64,000 bases of DNA from Tricholoma matsutake. Taxonomy: Eukaryota > Basidiomycota > Agaricomycetes > Agaricales > Tricholomataceae. Numbering within the stretch: position 1 is the first letter of the stretch; each line of letters opens with the position of its first letter. The notes beneath the pieces are model-generated. The model was given only the letters and a program-made list of their open reading frames with translations. It was not told the DNA's origin and ran no database searches. The stretch lies in assembly GCA_026075535.2 (NCBI GenBank), contig AP026543.1:806001-870000 (forward strand), given 5' to 3'. The position numbers and the translations under genes are program-made. Shown piece after piece: positions 1 through 11,177 of the stretch.

Positions 1-1
1 T

Positions 2-328
2 CCGATGATCAAATTCTATGACATCAATCGCATTATCCACAGCATTGATATCTCCGACTCTCCTAATCCTAATCCGGCGGCTGAGGATGGTTCTGATGAT
101 GACGACGACGATGACACTGATGATTGGTTACTACCCAATCCCAACAAATCTAAGGCAATGCCGAGTGAGACACTTGATGTGGATAGTCACACTGAATTTG
201 ACCTGGAGTCAAGGATGGTGCAAATGGTCCTGGCTGATCAGCCTCTTCCTGAGGAGGTCTCCACAGTGGCTGGTGATGTTGAGATGTTCGACGCAAAAGA
301 AGGAGGCACCTACAACCTTGCAGCATGA
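2..328 (+). CDS. C-terminal part of an acidic protein, partial
   Basis: An open frame enters from the left window edge and ends with TGA at 326-328. The visible tail of about 107 residues has a run of seven aspartates near residue 31-37 and is acidic throughout, with several SP/NP dipeptides. No catalytic motif or membrane segment is visible. Acidic tails of this kind occur in many transposon-linked and nuclear fungal proteins, so I do not assign a function. The upstream part lies outside the window, so neither the start nor the intron structure can be judged. Confidence 0.35.
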   Translation, partial: PMIKFYDINRIIHSIDISDSPNPNPAAEDGSDDDDDDDTDDWLLPNPNKSKAMPSETLDVDSHTEFDLESRMVQMVLADQPLPEEVSTVAGDVEMFDAKEGGTYNLAA

Positions 329-1012
329 ATTTAGTGCGCTCTGGGAATTTTTTTCTATAATAGTGGTAAAAAAGTGTAATTTACATACTATTATACATTT
401 TTTACATCCCGGAAAATCACGCCGTGTAATTTACATGTATATATGTACCCCGCCGACTTTTACACGCAACCCTAATATGATAGACTACGTTACGTAAGTA
501 ACTCAGGAAGGTTTTTAAGCCATACCTCGCCGACACCAGGCAAGTAAGAGACACAACAGATGAAGTAGGTGAGGGGGTTTATGGTATAGAGCAGAAAATC
601 ACATCACTAGGTTTTTTTTGCCAGTTCCCTCCTGTCATATATGGTAATTTCCCATCACATGCAAGGTTTTTCCCCAACAAAAAATTTCATAACCAACTTG
701 TGTTGACTTCCTAGCGTGGCCCACATGATTCTAACTGGCTTCAATGTTGCTATTGGCTATGTACTAACAGGTCCTCGATATATCCTTTGTTACAAGACTG
801 GAGCATACCACTCGTTTATGGTTATTGGAGGCTTGGACGAGCCTAAGCTAGAATAATTTTTTTAAGTTGGGGGTAGCATTACAAGATGGAAAGCTTACTG
901 GTAGTGAGATTATGCAGTGGGGCAATGGGGCAGTGGCCATGATGACGAGGTTGCCATTGCTGGCGGTGATTTGCTGGGGGTTGTACAACTCCATGTCCAT
1001 GGTGGAGCCATA
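329..1012. other. Intergenic, no gene seen
   Basis: AT-rich sequence without a convincing reading frame. An overlapping plus-strand frame at 18-497 is a shadow of the acidic ORF. Two similar AT-rich words (gtgtaatttacat near 374 and 424) occur, but I could not place element ends around them. Confidence 0.5.
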
Positions 1013-1201
1013 CTAGATGTCGACTGCTTCCAAGAAGTGGTCAAGAGAATAGAGTATTAAACCAGAGGAAATGCAGGACACCTGAACATGCGTACCAGCA
1101 TAGAACATCCGTCCATCCACATTGAATTCATCTGAACAAACAAGGTTGTATTCCTTGGCTGCCGCAACAACATCCTGAAGGAATGACTCTCTGCCATGCA
1201 A
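1013..1201 (-). pseudogene. Small minus-strand coding fragment, unknown
   Basis: A 62-codon frame with a plausible amino-acid mix, on the same strand as the larger fragment at 1348-1827 and possibly a 3' exon of the same gene. No known domain is recognisable. An acceptor-like site near its 5' side is possible but unproven, and it could also be chance. Confidence 0.2.
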
Positions 1202-1347
1202 CTTAAAATGAGAATTGTTGACTCACCAGCTCATCAATGTGCATTACCCAACCACCCAACTGGCTCTGAGTTGACCCTGTATGGATAATTGATTCACAGG
1301 GATGACTTCCTTGTCGTGATCACCAACCATTGTCCATCCCTGCACAC

Positions 1348-1827
1348 TCAGCCAATGTTTGGCCCCTTGCAAACTGTATCCATGCAACAATGCTCGTACC
1401 TCCCTCTCCAAGAGCCCTCCTGCTTATCCTTGCTCGCCTCTCCGGTTCCCTTGATGTCATGTCGTGGCGAGACTTCAAAGAGGGAATCAAAATTGTCATA
1501 CAATACTGCTCCTCTGGAATTTGGCTGGTCATAAAATGGAGATAACAGTGCACTGACAAGTCCAAGCAATGCTGGCACACCTGGACTCAGACTAGAGTAC
1601 CACCGATATCTGCGTGACTCAACCCACTCCCAAATGGCATCAACAATGGCATCTAGACTGGATGACAGTAGGCACCGGCTAGCCGAGGACTTGTATCCAG
1701 CTGAAAACACTTCACCAATGTTCATGACAGTGCTCCCAATTGAAGTGCATGGATGGTGGATGCAGATCCTGATTGCTGTAAGTTTTGCGAATGATGGATG
1801 TCCAAAAAGTGCAAACTCACCTAACAA
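1348..1827 (-). pseudogene. Minus-strand coding fragment, unknown function
   Basis: This is the longest frame on either strand here (159 codons). It contains a helical stretch reading DAIVDAIWEWVESRRYRWY around residues 61-79 that looks like real protein rather than low-complexity noise. No family is recognised. Upstream on this strand the sequence is interrupted by the hAT-like element at 1951-2397. The fragment at 2505-2726 lies beyond it, so a single gene split by the transposon is possible but not demonstrated. Confidence 0.3.
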
Positions 1828-1950
1828 GATAGTTGAAACTGATGCATGGAAGAATAGACAATGTTGATGGTGCCATTGGTGGTAGAGAAAGTGTACGGAA
1901 CTCGCGGTTACTTTAACACGTCAGAATGGGCCTGAATCATACTCTACTTT

Positions 1951-2397
1951 TAAGGCAAGGCAGGGGTAGGGGTATACCCTTGTGTTTTTGGGCTAAGGGT
2001 ATGAGGGGTAAGGGTAGGGGTTTGGAAGTTCATGCCAGGGGTATGCTTATGTAAGAATATCATTTGATTTTTTCAGCTACAAAGACTCATATTCAAGATT
2101 TTCATCAATTAAATTCAGATTTTGGGATTGTCCAACATGATAATGGCTTTCATATGTTAATAAGAAGTATTAATATGTGATATTAATAGTAAATACAATA
2201 GTTATCAACATTTTTCAAATGAATTTTGCTCTAAATATGTTGATTTTGTGCCAAACCCTTGTACCCTTGACAAACTCTCCCATACCCTTGGCAACCCTTA
2301 TATGTTTCCATACCCTTACCCCTAAGGGTAGCCTGTTCAGGGGTAGGGGTAAGGGTATGAGATTTGACACCAAGGGGTAACCCCCTGCCTTGCCCTA
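1951..2397. mobile_element. hAT-like MITE, 447 bp, 8-bp TSD tctacttt
   Basis: Terminal inverted repeats TAAGGCAAGGCAGGGG (left) and TAGGGCAAGGCAGGGG (reverse complement of the right end) bound the element. The flanks carry a perfect 8-bp duplication, tctacttt, at 1943-1950 and 2398-2405. Sub-terminal blocks rich in GGGTA/TACCC lie inside both ends and pair with each other. There is no transposase ORF. An 8-bp duplication with TA-starting termini is the usual hAT pattern. It lies between fragments of a minus-strand gene. Confidence 0.88.
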
Positions 2398-2504
2398 TCT
2401 ACTTTAGATTAAGAAACATTTGATGCGGGATTTAACCTACATTTGCCAGTAAATTGGTATCCATGTCGTGTTGGACCATTTCTCTATCCATTTCAACTGA
2501 ACAA

Positions 2505-2726
2505 TCATAGCAAATATACGATGAATGAAACATACCATTGCCACTGTTCATTGTCCTGAATACCAATTCCTGATGTCACTGGAAGTCTGGAAGACCTTGC
2601 AGGGTAAGACACAGAGAAACTGTTGGTGTGGACATAGTTGAGCTGATACAATGTGAATGCTAAGAATGGAAGAAAGTACCATGGGTTATTCATTAGTTGA
2701 TGCGGCAATGCCAGTGACTTGGACAC
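2505..2726 (-). pseudogene. Minus-strand exon-like fragment, unknown
   Basis: A 73-codon open frame with hydrophobic and aromatic residues near the start (a WYFLPFLAFTLYQL stretch) that could be a membrane segment. No family is recognised. It lies on the same strand as 1348-1827, across the hAT-like MITE, and could belong to the same broken gene. Start and splice sites are uncertain. Confidence 0.25.
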
Positions 2727-2805
2727 AATTGTAGACCATTGGATTGTAGACTAAGTTAGGCAGGGGAGACGAGACAAGGAGAAACCAGAATTTGTGAATT
2801 ATAGA

Positions 2806-3644
2806 TAGTGTTTAAGGGTCCAGTCCAGTTCGGTTTTTTGACCCAAAAATGTAAAGACCGCAACCTAAACCAGTCCAGGACCGACCCAGATACTGCTAGA
2901 ACCAAACTGGACCACCTAGGACCAGTCCTTTCTGGTTAAAAGACTGAAAAAGACCAGTTAAGACTGGTTCAGACTGATGTTTTGTCGTGAAATTTGTTGT
3001 ATTAATATAACCCACATGTATCTTAGCAAATATTACTCGGACCTTATGACCACTATACAGATGGATAGACATTGTAATTCCCCATCATTCGGTCTAACTT
3101 TTAAGACATTTCATCAAGATTTGACTTGGCTATGATCAATATAAAAATACATCTACTGAATGACTCATGCTGAACACCAAGAAATGTAATGTGACAACCA
3201 TAAATTATGTGATGCATAGCATGCATTGACAAATGGTGGGAGTATTAATATACATGTTAGTCCTATGATCATTAATAGAATCAAGCAAATGATCAACATG
3301 TGAGTAAGATGAAATGAAAATCAATCTGATACAGCAAAATACTCATACAAAAATAGATTTGGTTATATCTTGCTCAATTCTTAACCATTTTTTATGAACC
3401 AGAGGTCAAACTCGCTGGATTTCATGTGGGAACATGGTCCAATATATGTTCCCACAATAAAACCAGTCCTAACTGGTTTAGACCAGTTTTCTTCAGTTTT
3501 ACAACATTTTTCAGAATGGAAAGACTGCTAACTGAACTGCAAAAGACCAGTCCATAAATAGACCACTGGTCTGGTCTTTTACAGTCCAATTCAGTCCAAT
3601 TTTGGTCTTTTTTTCGGTCCTATGGACTGGACCCTTCAACACTA
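2806..3644. mobile_element. hAT-like MITE, 839 bp, 8-bp TSD attataga
   Basis: The ends are inverted copies: TAGTGTT, one variable base, then AAGGGTCCAGTCC. A perfect 8-bp duplication, attataga, flanks the element at 2798-2805 and 3645-3652. The sub-terminal sequence is full of the word pair ACCAGTC/GACTGGT in both orientations, which would fold into a long imperfect hairpin. No coding capacity is visible. Its termini differ from the MITE at 1951-2397, so this is a separate family of the same hAT-like class. Confidence 0.9.
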
Positions 3645-3700
3645 ATTATAGAAAAGCAGGGAAGAGTGTTGCATCTGGTATACTGCGTCATGATTAGGAG

Positions 3701-6294
3701 ATGAACGATGGTAGAAATGATGTTGGTAAACAGACATCAACAATGTGTTCATTTGAACTGCCAATCTCTGTGCTAATCTATCTATGTGTGTGTGCTGGTT
3801 TTCCAGACCCACGTCCTACCGTCTACTGTTCTACTATGGACATTCTTCGCTCATCACAATTTTATCCGATGTTACAAAGTTCAGGCAAACATGCTGCTAG
3901 CTCTCCTCTCGGTTCTGAATTTGACAAAAAGTCTCAGCTAGGGCTAACAGAAAATGTATTTGCTACTGGATTCAAGACTTCCCCTATTATGTGCTATTGA
4001 ATGCAGAAGACGTGTCAATGAGGGCACTTGCGCTGGCACTTCAACAAGTTGCCTCCAAAGTGCTGGATACATCTCGTGCATTGACACTTGACAAGTCTTG
4101 GCTGGATGCTGAACATGGCAAGGAGCAGATTAATCTGCTACCATGCAAGGTACAACTAGATCTGGCCTCCATTTGGGTTGAAGCTCACGACAAAGGAGAG
4201 TGGGAGCACTTTGTGAATCATTGTGGGTTCAATCCTTCTGATCCTTCACTCCGTCAGATTTCAATGCAGTTTCATGTAGCCTTACTGCAGGTTGCACCCA
4301 CCATAGATTCTGATGGGACAAGAGCTTATGCTTGTCTTCGTGATGACCAAGTAGCAGGTTTGTTCATTCAGAATGAAGATTTATATCTGCTTTTGTTGAC
4401 TTTGCCTTTCAGCAACTATGAAATCTTGGGAATACCCATTCCAGGGCAACACTGCAAGAGGCCTGTGGGAGCACATCGAGACCCACTACAATCCTTCTGA
4501 TGACAGAGTGTATGCTCATTATGCTGCCATCATCCAATCTTCAGGCATGGGAAAGTCATGAACCGTAGATGAACTTGCCAAGAATCACTTTGTCATACCC
4601 TTAAATCTGCAGGAAGCAACATCTACAGGTACATGTGTTCTCCACTCGCGGCACTCACCCACACACTGAGTCTTCTTTCAGGATATCCTCCTGCAGACCA
4701 CAGCATTCAAGATTATTTAACAACCACTGGTTCTAAGGATGTCACCTATGATTGCGCTTGTGCTTTTCTCAAAGTGTTATGCAAGCATACAACTGATACG
4801 CTTTGCTCTCACGACCTCTCTCTGGAATACGTCAAATTTGCAAGAGGATTCAAATCATCTATGACTGAGGGTCAGAAAATGACAGGGCATAACCAATTTC
4901 AGGAGCACTTCTACAAACAAGTTATTGAAAAGGCAAGACAGCTAGAAACTGAAAGGGTACATAACATTTGAGTGCACTATGACTGACTAAATGTTTGGCT
5001 ACACAGGGAAAGTATTCAAAGCTCCAAGCATCTGCCAAGCGGACAGTATCCAATAATCCACAGGGTTCCACACCCACACAAAGTCAAGACTTCCCTCCGT
5101 ATATTGCATTTCAAGAGCTCTCTCTATTCCTCACCACATGATGAATCCTTGCCCAGTCCTATCGGAGCTAGGGCCAAAGGAAAGCAGAAGGTGGAGCCTC
5201 ATTGCAATGATGCTCCACTTATTGTTCTTGCATTTGATGAGGCTCATACAACAACTCAGCAACATAAGGGCCCAGGCAAAGAGTGGTCCATATTCAATGA
5301 ACTTCGACATGCACTCCAGCGGTTACATAACCTTGCTTTGTTCTCGCTCTTCATATCAACAATTGGCAAAATTTCCCAGTTCACATCCGCTATTGAGGAA
5401 GACCTTTCGAAGAGAGTGGTTGAGGGGAAATTGGTCATCATTCAACCTTATACAGATCTTGGCTTTGACCCCCTTGCTCGTATCATAGCCGCAGATGGCT
5501 CATGGAATCTGGTGCAGTTGACTGAAGATTCTCAGATCTGTAGCCTGGGCCGACTGTTGTATGCATCCCTTTTGCCTATCATTCATTGTAGGTATTTATG
5601 AGGTTATGATAGATTCGGAGCCAGATATCAGGAAGGCTTGGTTTCCATCAAACAAGAGATTATTCAGTTTGCAGTTGCAAAACTCCTCAATGCAGACTAT
5701 ACTGCTCAGGAGCTCTCTAATGATCAAGTGTTGGCATGCCTATCCCAATGGTTTCCCATTGAATTCAACTTGACCAACTACATATCTCAAGAGAAGGAGA
5801 GGAAGCAGGTGGAAGGACACATGCAAGTATGCCTCAAAATTGATGCTGCTTTTGAGACCATGATGATGATGACTTTGTCTGAGCCAATTCTCTCAGAGGC
5901 CACCTATTTTGTTATGCAGAAACTGTCATTTAACATGTCAAGGGCATTGAAGTCGGTAATGGAAGGTTTCTCCATATCAAAAGGGGACCGTGGTGAGTTT
6001 CTGGTACTCTTGCTGTTGATTCTTGTGCGCGATAAAACTGTTGGTCCCACCAATGAATTTGGCCGACCAATCAAAGGAAGACACTGGTTCAGCTTGGCCA
6101 ACTTCTTATATGGCCAGACCTTTCAGATGCAGGCCATTCCTTTGTGGTTGGTAGATGCAAAGTCAATTCATACACTGGACATGCTCACAAAGGATTTCCC
6201 AAATGCTCAGCTTCATTTCAGCCATTTTGTGAAGGTTCACAAGCACAAAGCCATCAATATCATCCACATAAGTAAGCTACACTGTACCAAATAA
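3701..6294 (+). pseudogene. Decayed P-loop NTPase of an agaricomycete-expanded family
   Basis: Exon-like blocks at about 3701-4288, 4411-4628, 4682-4957, 5008-5590 and 5600-6270 join across short GT-AG introns (for example about 4629-4681 and 4958-5007). A Walker A motif, SSGMGKS, is encoded at about 4540-4558. A Walker B motif, VLAFDEAH, is near 5226-5250. Later blocks contain FSLFISTIGKISQFTS and LGFDPLA. From memory this layout matches a large P-loop family multiplied in mushroom genomes, sometimes compared with crinkler-type NTPases; the cellular role is unknown. The gene is broken by TGA at 4559-4561, directly after Walker A, where related proteins have arginine (CGA to TGA is one transition). 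A frame break near 5590 is also present, and the sequence stops resembling the family after about 6270, so the 3' end is lost. Confidence 0.6.
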
Positions 6295-6909
6295 TACGGT
6301 CTATCGAATGCATACAGTGTATCGAATGATACAGGTTCAGTGGATGCTGTTGAACACTCTCATAGTGTGTATAACATGTACTAATATCAAATGAATACAA
6401 TTTTACAATTCTTGCTTGTGATACACTATGAAGAATGTTAATATACAGATCAGAGATAGCATTGGACATGGTACTCAGCAACAGCAACAGCAATGGCATC
6501 AGCATAGATATATGGCATTGGCATCAGGCTAATGGTCTTAGTATAGATGTGCATAGGAGACTGTATGGCCTAGCTATGGGCAATAATGCAATAATTTTCT
6601 ATATAGTGCAGACCTACCAAATGGGATCAGCTTGCCACCCTGATTGGTGTTGGTCAATGCTGCCAATGCTGCCTAAGGAAATTTCTCGATGCTGAAGGTT
6701 ATATAGTGACATGTATGATAAATGCCTCATTTAGCAATAATTCATTTGTTGTAGTATGCAGACCTATGAAATGGATCGGCACTGGCACTGGCAGAAATTA
6801 AAAATTTACTGACATCAGCAGCAGCAGATGCATAATACAGACCTTCATGAAGTCCAAAATTGGCATCAGAATTGAGCACGGCACTGGCACTGGGATTAGG
6901 GATTGGGAG
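6295..6909. other. AT-rich flank with possible 3' tail of the KDZ-neighbour ORF
   Basis: No plus-strand gene is seen after the NTPase fragment breaks off. On the minus strand, 6909-6745 stays open and is Ala/Ser-rich (about 55 codons). If E1 is left out with one target duplication, it reads in the same frame as the sequence downstream of the stop at 8966-8968. It may be the original C-terminus of the ORF at 8966-10317. Nothing else is identified. Confidence 0.35.
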
Positions 6910-7192
6910 GTCTTTACACTGCCCCATATGTTCCGCGTGGAATTGCGTGGACTCCACATGGATCTGCATGGACTCTGTATAGATTTACATCCCATCTAAT
7001 GAACAGTTTTAGTTATGCAACAGGGGCAGACAGTCTGCACAGACTAGCTCAGATTCCACACTTTTTACTTGGATTCCATGGATTTCAGCCATCTGCATCT
7101 GAGATCAGACAGCAAGTATGAGCAAGGACCAGCAAGGACAGTCCGCATGCATCCGAGCAGACCATTTGAGCTTAGCAAAATAATGTCATGAA

Positions 7193-7264
7193 TGGTGTTT
7201 GAACTCGGAGCCTCATGGTTAACTAATAAAGTACAGATGCACATTACCATTACACTATGCAGCC
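7193..7264 (-). other. tRNA-like sequence (pol III A/B-box) in E1
   Basis: Read on the minus strand, the segment starts GGCTGCATAGTGTAATGG, which resembles a tRNA D-arm/A-box region. It ends with GAGTTCAAAC, close to a B-box with one mismatch. A clean cloverleaf cannot be drawn, so this is a tRNA-derived or SINE-like head rather than a working tRNA. It points toward the nearer (left) end of E1, as the counterparts in E2 point toward theirs. Confidence 0.4.
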
Positions 7265-7519
7265 ATTATTGTTTGTAGCCATTGATGCAACTACATACGA
7301 CTGTTTGGCTTTGTATGACAAAGCACACAGCTGCGTCATCAACATTGCCAGCTCATCACTCACCACCACCACCATCGACGATGACCATGCCGCCACCTCA
7401 CTCCCTCCCTCCTTCCCTCTCTACCACCACCATCTCCACTCTACCCACATCACCTCCACCCACTCCCAGCCCCATTCCACGGCCATGAAGAGCTGCCAAC
7501 AAGCTGACCAGAAGCAACA

Positions 7520-7880
7520 TGGGCAATTTTTTTTATTTGTTTCTTCTTTTTATCAACTAACTAATTGTTGTCTTTGTTTTTTAGGTTCTAATCTACAGGT
7601 AACGACAGATGACAACGTGGGCCCAAATGATGCAATTGCGTCATTTGGGCCATAGGTAATTTTTATTTATTCGTTTCTTCTTTTTATCAATTAACTAATT
7701 GTTTTCTTTGTTTTTTTTTTAGGTTCTAATCTACAGGTAACAACTCCACGGCCACGAAGAGCTGCAAACAAGCCGACCAGAAGCAACGTGGGCTGTAGGT
7801 AATTTTTATTTATTCATTTCTTCTTTTTCTCAACTAACTAATTGTTTTCTTTGTTTTTTAGGTTCTAATCTACAGGTAAT
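7520..7880 (+). repeat. Three tandem intron-like units in E1
   Basis: A unit of roughly 120 bases occurs three times. Each has a GTAATTTTT-like or T-rich start, the sequence ATCAACTAACTAATTG (branch-point-like CTAAC), a T-rich tract ending TTTTTAG, then GGTTCTAATCTACAG. The spacing and signals mimic a spliceosomal intron plus a short exon. Similar single units are present in E2 near 32540-32625, in E3 near 46700-46765 and inverted in E4 near 56395-56515. Confidence 0.7.
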
Positions 7881-8049
7881 GACGGATGACAATGCAGGAC
7901 AATGCAAACCCCCCCAAAACAGACGAAAATGAGCACCAGGGCCCCACCATGACCACCCATGGTGATGGATGACACACCACCCACCCCCAGCCCCACGACA
8001 CCGACGAAACCGACGCCAACCACAGAATGACACCACCCACCATCCACCC

Positions 8050-8400
8050 CACAAGGACACACCACCCACCTCCAGCCTCACAAGCCACTGCTCATGGGGT
8101 GGATGGTGGGTGGAATGATGACAAGGGGGATGGGAGACGAGAGGAAAGGGAGACAAAGGGGGAGGGGGAGGGAGACAATGAGGGAGATGGGACAGGAGAT
8201 GACAGCACACCACCCACCTCCAGCCTCGCGAGCCACTGCTCGTGGGGTGGATGGTGGGTGGAATGATGACGAGGGGGATGGGAGACGAGAGGAAAGGGAG
8301 ATGAAGGAAGAGGGGGAGGGAGACGATGAGGGAGATGGGACAGGAGACGACAGCACACCACCCGCCCCCAGCCTCACGAGCAACTGCTCGTGGGGTGGAT
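8050..8400. repeat. About 148-bp G-rich minisatellite in E1, about 2.3 copies
   Basis: The unit contains the hairpin GAGC-nn-CTGCTC, then GGGGTGGATGGTGGGTGG, then a purine-rich run of AGAGGAAAGGG and GGGAGGGAGA words. Copies begin near 8081, 8229 and 8377. Long frames on both strands here are repeat artefacts and were not called as genes. Confidence 0.75.
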
Positions 8401-8965
8401 CGCAGGTGGAACAACGATGAGGAAGGGGGGTGCGTACAGACCAACAGGGAACAGTGAGGGGGGACAAGAGGGGGCCACAAGGGAGGGCCGACGATGAACG
8501 CACCCGCCCCTGCCGTCTCGCATGCTAGCAAGATGGTGGGTTATTTATTTTATTCTATAGTCTACTGCCCCCCTCTTTGGCAGGGGGGCAACTTTTTTTG
8601 TATTTAATACTACCAATAAAATGTCCCCTGTCGTGGGGCATCCTTGTTTTTTTTTGCCATCAACCCATGCCTCAATTCTTCATTTGGGTCACCACATCTG
8701 TGTGGACTTATGTGGACTTATGTGGACTTATGCGGACTTATGCGGACTCCGCATGGACTGGGGTGGAGTCCACAGTGAAAGGGGTGGAATTTTTCATTTT
8801 GGTCACCAGATGGTTGGACTCCGCACAGTCCGCATGGATCCGCGTGGAACATATGGGGCAGCGTAAACTACTGGGGATTGGGGAGAAAATGTTTGGTGTT
8901 CCAGAAGCACCAACAATTATTACTACATGTTCATGTATAGAATATGTAAATGAAATAAATGAGCA

Positions 8966-10317
8966 TCATCCATTGTCTGTAGTGTCCATATCATCAGAGC
9001 CATGCAACCAAGTGTCATCAACATAATCAAAGTCTGCATGAGTATAGATGGGCAGTGTGATGCGAGAAGGAGTGGGGTGCTCTATCTGGGAGGTGCTGGG
9101 GGACTCATCGCTAAAATTGTGCTCTGAGTCAGAATCGGCACCAGCATTATTGGCATCGGCATTGGATTCACCCCGAGGTCCAGTAGAATCTGTCTCTGAT
9201 GATGAGAGAAAAACATCTGCTGCATCAGATGCAGTGGCAAAAGCTGATAGGGGATTTGAGGGTGGAGATGAAGAGGTAGAATCATTGAGGTACAAGTCGG
9301 TGGCATCAATGCTGGTTGGGGAACCCGTAGGGGCAGATGATGAATCAGAACCATATGCCATGGCTGCCTGAAGGGCAGTATGCTGATCAGCATCATTTGC
9401 TACATCATCTTCACCTTGCCAAACCATGAGTGCCTCGGCATTGGCAGCAGCAGTGGGGACAAAATCAGCAGCAGCAGTGGGGACAGAATTGGTAGTGGGA
9501 ATGGGGACAGAATTGGAATTGGTGTCAGCAGCAGAGAGAGGATTGGCATTGGGGATGGGGACAGAAGCAATGGGAGTGGGGACAGGAACAATGGGAGTGG
9601 TCCCAGCATTGGACACATTGGATTCAGCATCTGAAAAATATAGCCCAGCATCGTGACCAGTAACTGTGGGTGGTCAATTGTAGGCAGAGACAACTGTTGG
9701 GAGACTTGGTGCATCTGACCACTCCTTGTTTTGCTGCACCCCATCAGGTAGAGACCCTGCATACCCAGAATGCTGTGCCTTTCCCTTGCCCTTGGTCGCC
9801 TGATTGATTGCTAAAACCTCATTCTCTGTAATATCAATGCCCCAGGTCCACTTGTAGGAGGTTGGGGGAAGGGCCTTCAGGCACTCAAGTTCAGCCTGTG
9901 CATGTGCAGATACCAGTTCCAATTGTCTTCTTATGGCCAACCATCTCCCAGCATGTCCATGGTTGTTTTTTGATGCCGATGCCAATGCTGGTGCCAGTGC
10001 TATTGTTAACTTACGTGGTTCAGACTGAAGCTCCTTGAGCAGGGCTAGCTCATGAAGCTGTTAGAACCCTGCTGCTTGCCTGACATTCACATTCATCACA
10101 GCCTCTGCTGATGATTCACAGCCATCTATAAAGTCCTGCATCCCACATGCTTCATTGAACAAATCCCCAATGAGAGCCCACAGGTTGATGCAAGATTGGC
10201 AGTCAGCTCAGCCATCGGCAGCATTGTCTGCTGGCTGGCTATCGGTGGGCGGTGAGCTGGTGATCACAGGGGCAGGGATATACTGCTGATAGCTATCAAG
10301 GCACTTATCCAGGCTGT
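8966..10317 (-). pseudogene. KDZ-neighbour ORF, 3' part (split by gypsy)
   Basis: This is the downstream portion of a minus-strand ORF that starts at 28914. With the gypsy and one 5-bp duplication left out, the frame passes from ...QIFVSD into SLDKCLDSYQQY. It continues through internal stops near 10207 and 10063 to a block at 9985-9674 (GRWLAIRRQLELVSAHAQAE, about 103 codons). A Ser/Ala/Pro-rich, then acidic region at 9616-8966 ends in TGA. The middle is helical and the tail is low-complexity; no enzyme motif is visible. Its position just downstream of the KDZ transposase on the same strand suggests a transposon-associated ORF, but this is inference. The function is not recognised. Confidence 0.5.
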
Positions 10318-10500
10318 TGTAATGGTTAGTTACTAGCTTTGAATACTTATGACTTATGGTGCACCCAACAGAGCAGAGTCCAGTCTATTTGGTAGCTATG
10401 TCATGTACATTGTAAGCTAAGAAGTAATTGTCCTCCAAATATAGGTAAACAGTAAGTAATAATAGTCGGGTATGTAATATGTAATGTGGTACTCATTACA
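10318..10500 (-). repeat. 3' LTR of gypsy element 1
   Basis: On the minus strand it begins TGTAATG and ends CCATTACA. It matches the copy at 28471-28653 almost base for base; visible differences are few, for example near the outer end (GAGTACC versus GGATACC). The adjoining minus-strand sequence just upstream (10501-10515) is a short purine-biased stretch, AAACAGGGGTA, that can serve as polypurine tract. Confidence 0.88.
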
Positions 10501-10654
10501 TACCCCTGTTTGAGATTGCCACCAAGGGAATCTACACTTCACATCATAAGGAATCTACATTTCACATCATAAGGAATTACTGAGTATAAGTATGCAGTAC
10601 GTTATGTGCCGGTGGAGATGACAGGCAGCTTGTGCAAACTAGAAGCATTGGTGA

Positions 10655-10928
10655 TGTTGAAATTAATCCCAGTGATGCATGCTGTATACATGAGGCAATA
10701 CATGCAGCATATGCATGTTACTGCGCTTACTGCGCATACATGCAGTAAACACATTCCTGAGTCATGTGATGTCCTTATTATTATGTATATAAGGAGAACC
10801 TGTACCATAGTAGGAATACAGTGTTCTTACCTCTGCTAACCCTAGCTGTAAGTCTAAGTAAACCCCAGGTAGGTTATAAGGAACGTGTTGTCTCTTCCAC
10901 TGTGCAGTGTATATAGTCTGCTCCAACA
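10655..10928 (+). repeat. 5' LTR of the copia element
   Basis: Starts TGTTGAAATTAATCC and ends CTGCTCCAACA. A TATATAAGGAGAA stretch near 10786-10800 is a likely TATA region. The sequence right after the LTR, GGTTATGGGCCC at 10929, is where the primer-binding site should lie; I could not assign the tRNA. Confidence 0.92.
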
Positions 10929-11177
10929 GGTTATGGGCCCTGCTGGGCACGTCGCAAATGCACCTTAATTGGTTGTGAACGACGTTGACTTCATCGTCTC
11001 CAAATTATAACCTTGCGCTCTTCATGAGCTGCATTGCGCTCCCTGCAAGCTGCACATAAAACCTAGGTTGACTAGGGTTAACCACTCTGAAGGAGTGTTT
11101 TCTCCTGAGAACGTTAAATGTGTTTTATGGAGTAAAAAGACTGATTGAGCACTTTTAACAGCTGCCACCACAAAATC

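Larger units (their letters stand above)
6910..8876. mobile_element. E1: non-autonomous TIR element, about 1.97 kb
   Basis: The left end (TTTACACTGCCCCATATG) and the right end (reverse complement TTTACGCTGCCCCATATG) are inverted copies, followed inward by related TGGACTCC/GGAGTCCA words on both sides. The flanks attgggag (6902-6909) and attggggag (8877-8885) look like an 8-bp target duplication that gained or lost one G. The interior has a minus-strand tRNA-like segment, a triplicated intron-like unit, and a G-rich minisatellite carrying the family hairpin motif. No transposase is present. The right boundary is uncertain by about 6 bases. E1 sits in the 3' part of the KDZ-neighbour ORF. Confidence 0.75.

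Noticed and set aside
1955..2380. Possible telomere-like repeats (GGGTA/TACCC)
   Set aside because: The blocks lie inside an element with defined TIRs and an 8-bp duplication, and are irregular.
8966..9762. Overlapping plus- and minus-strand frames besides the called ORF
   Set aside because: GCN/GGN-biased low-complexity sequence opens several frames; only the minus frame collinear with 9985-9674 was kept.
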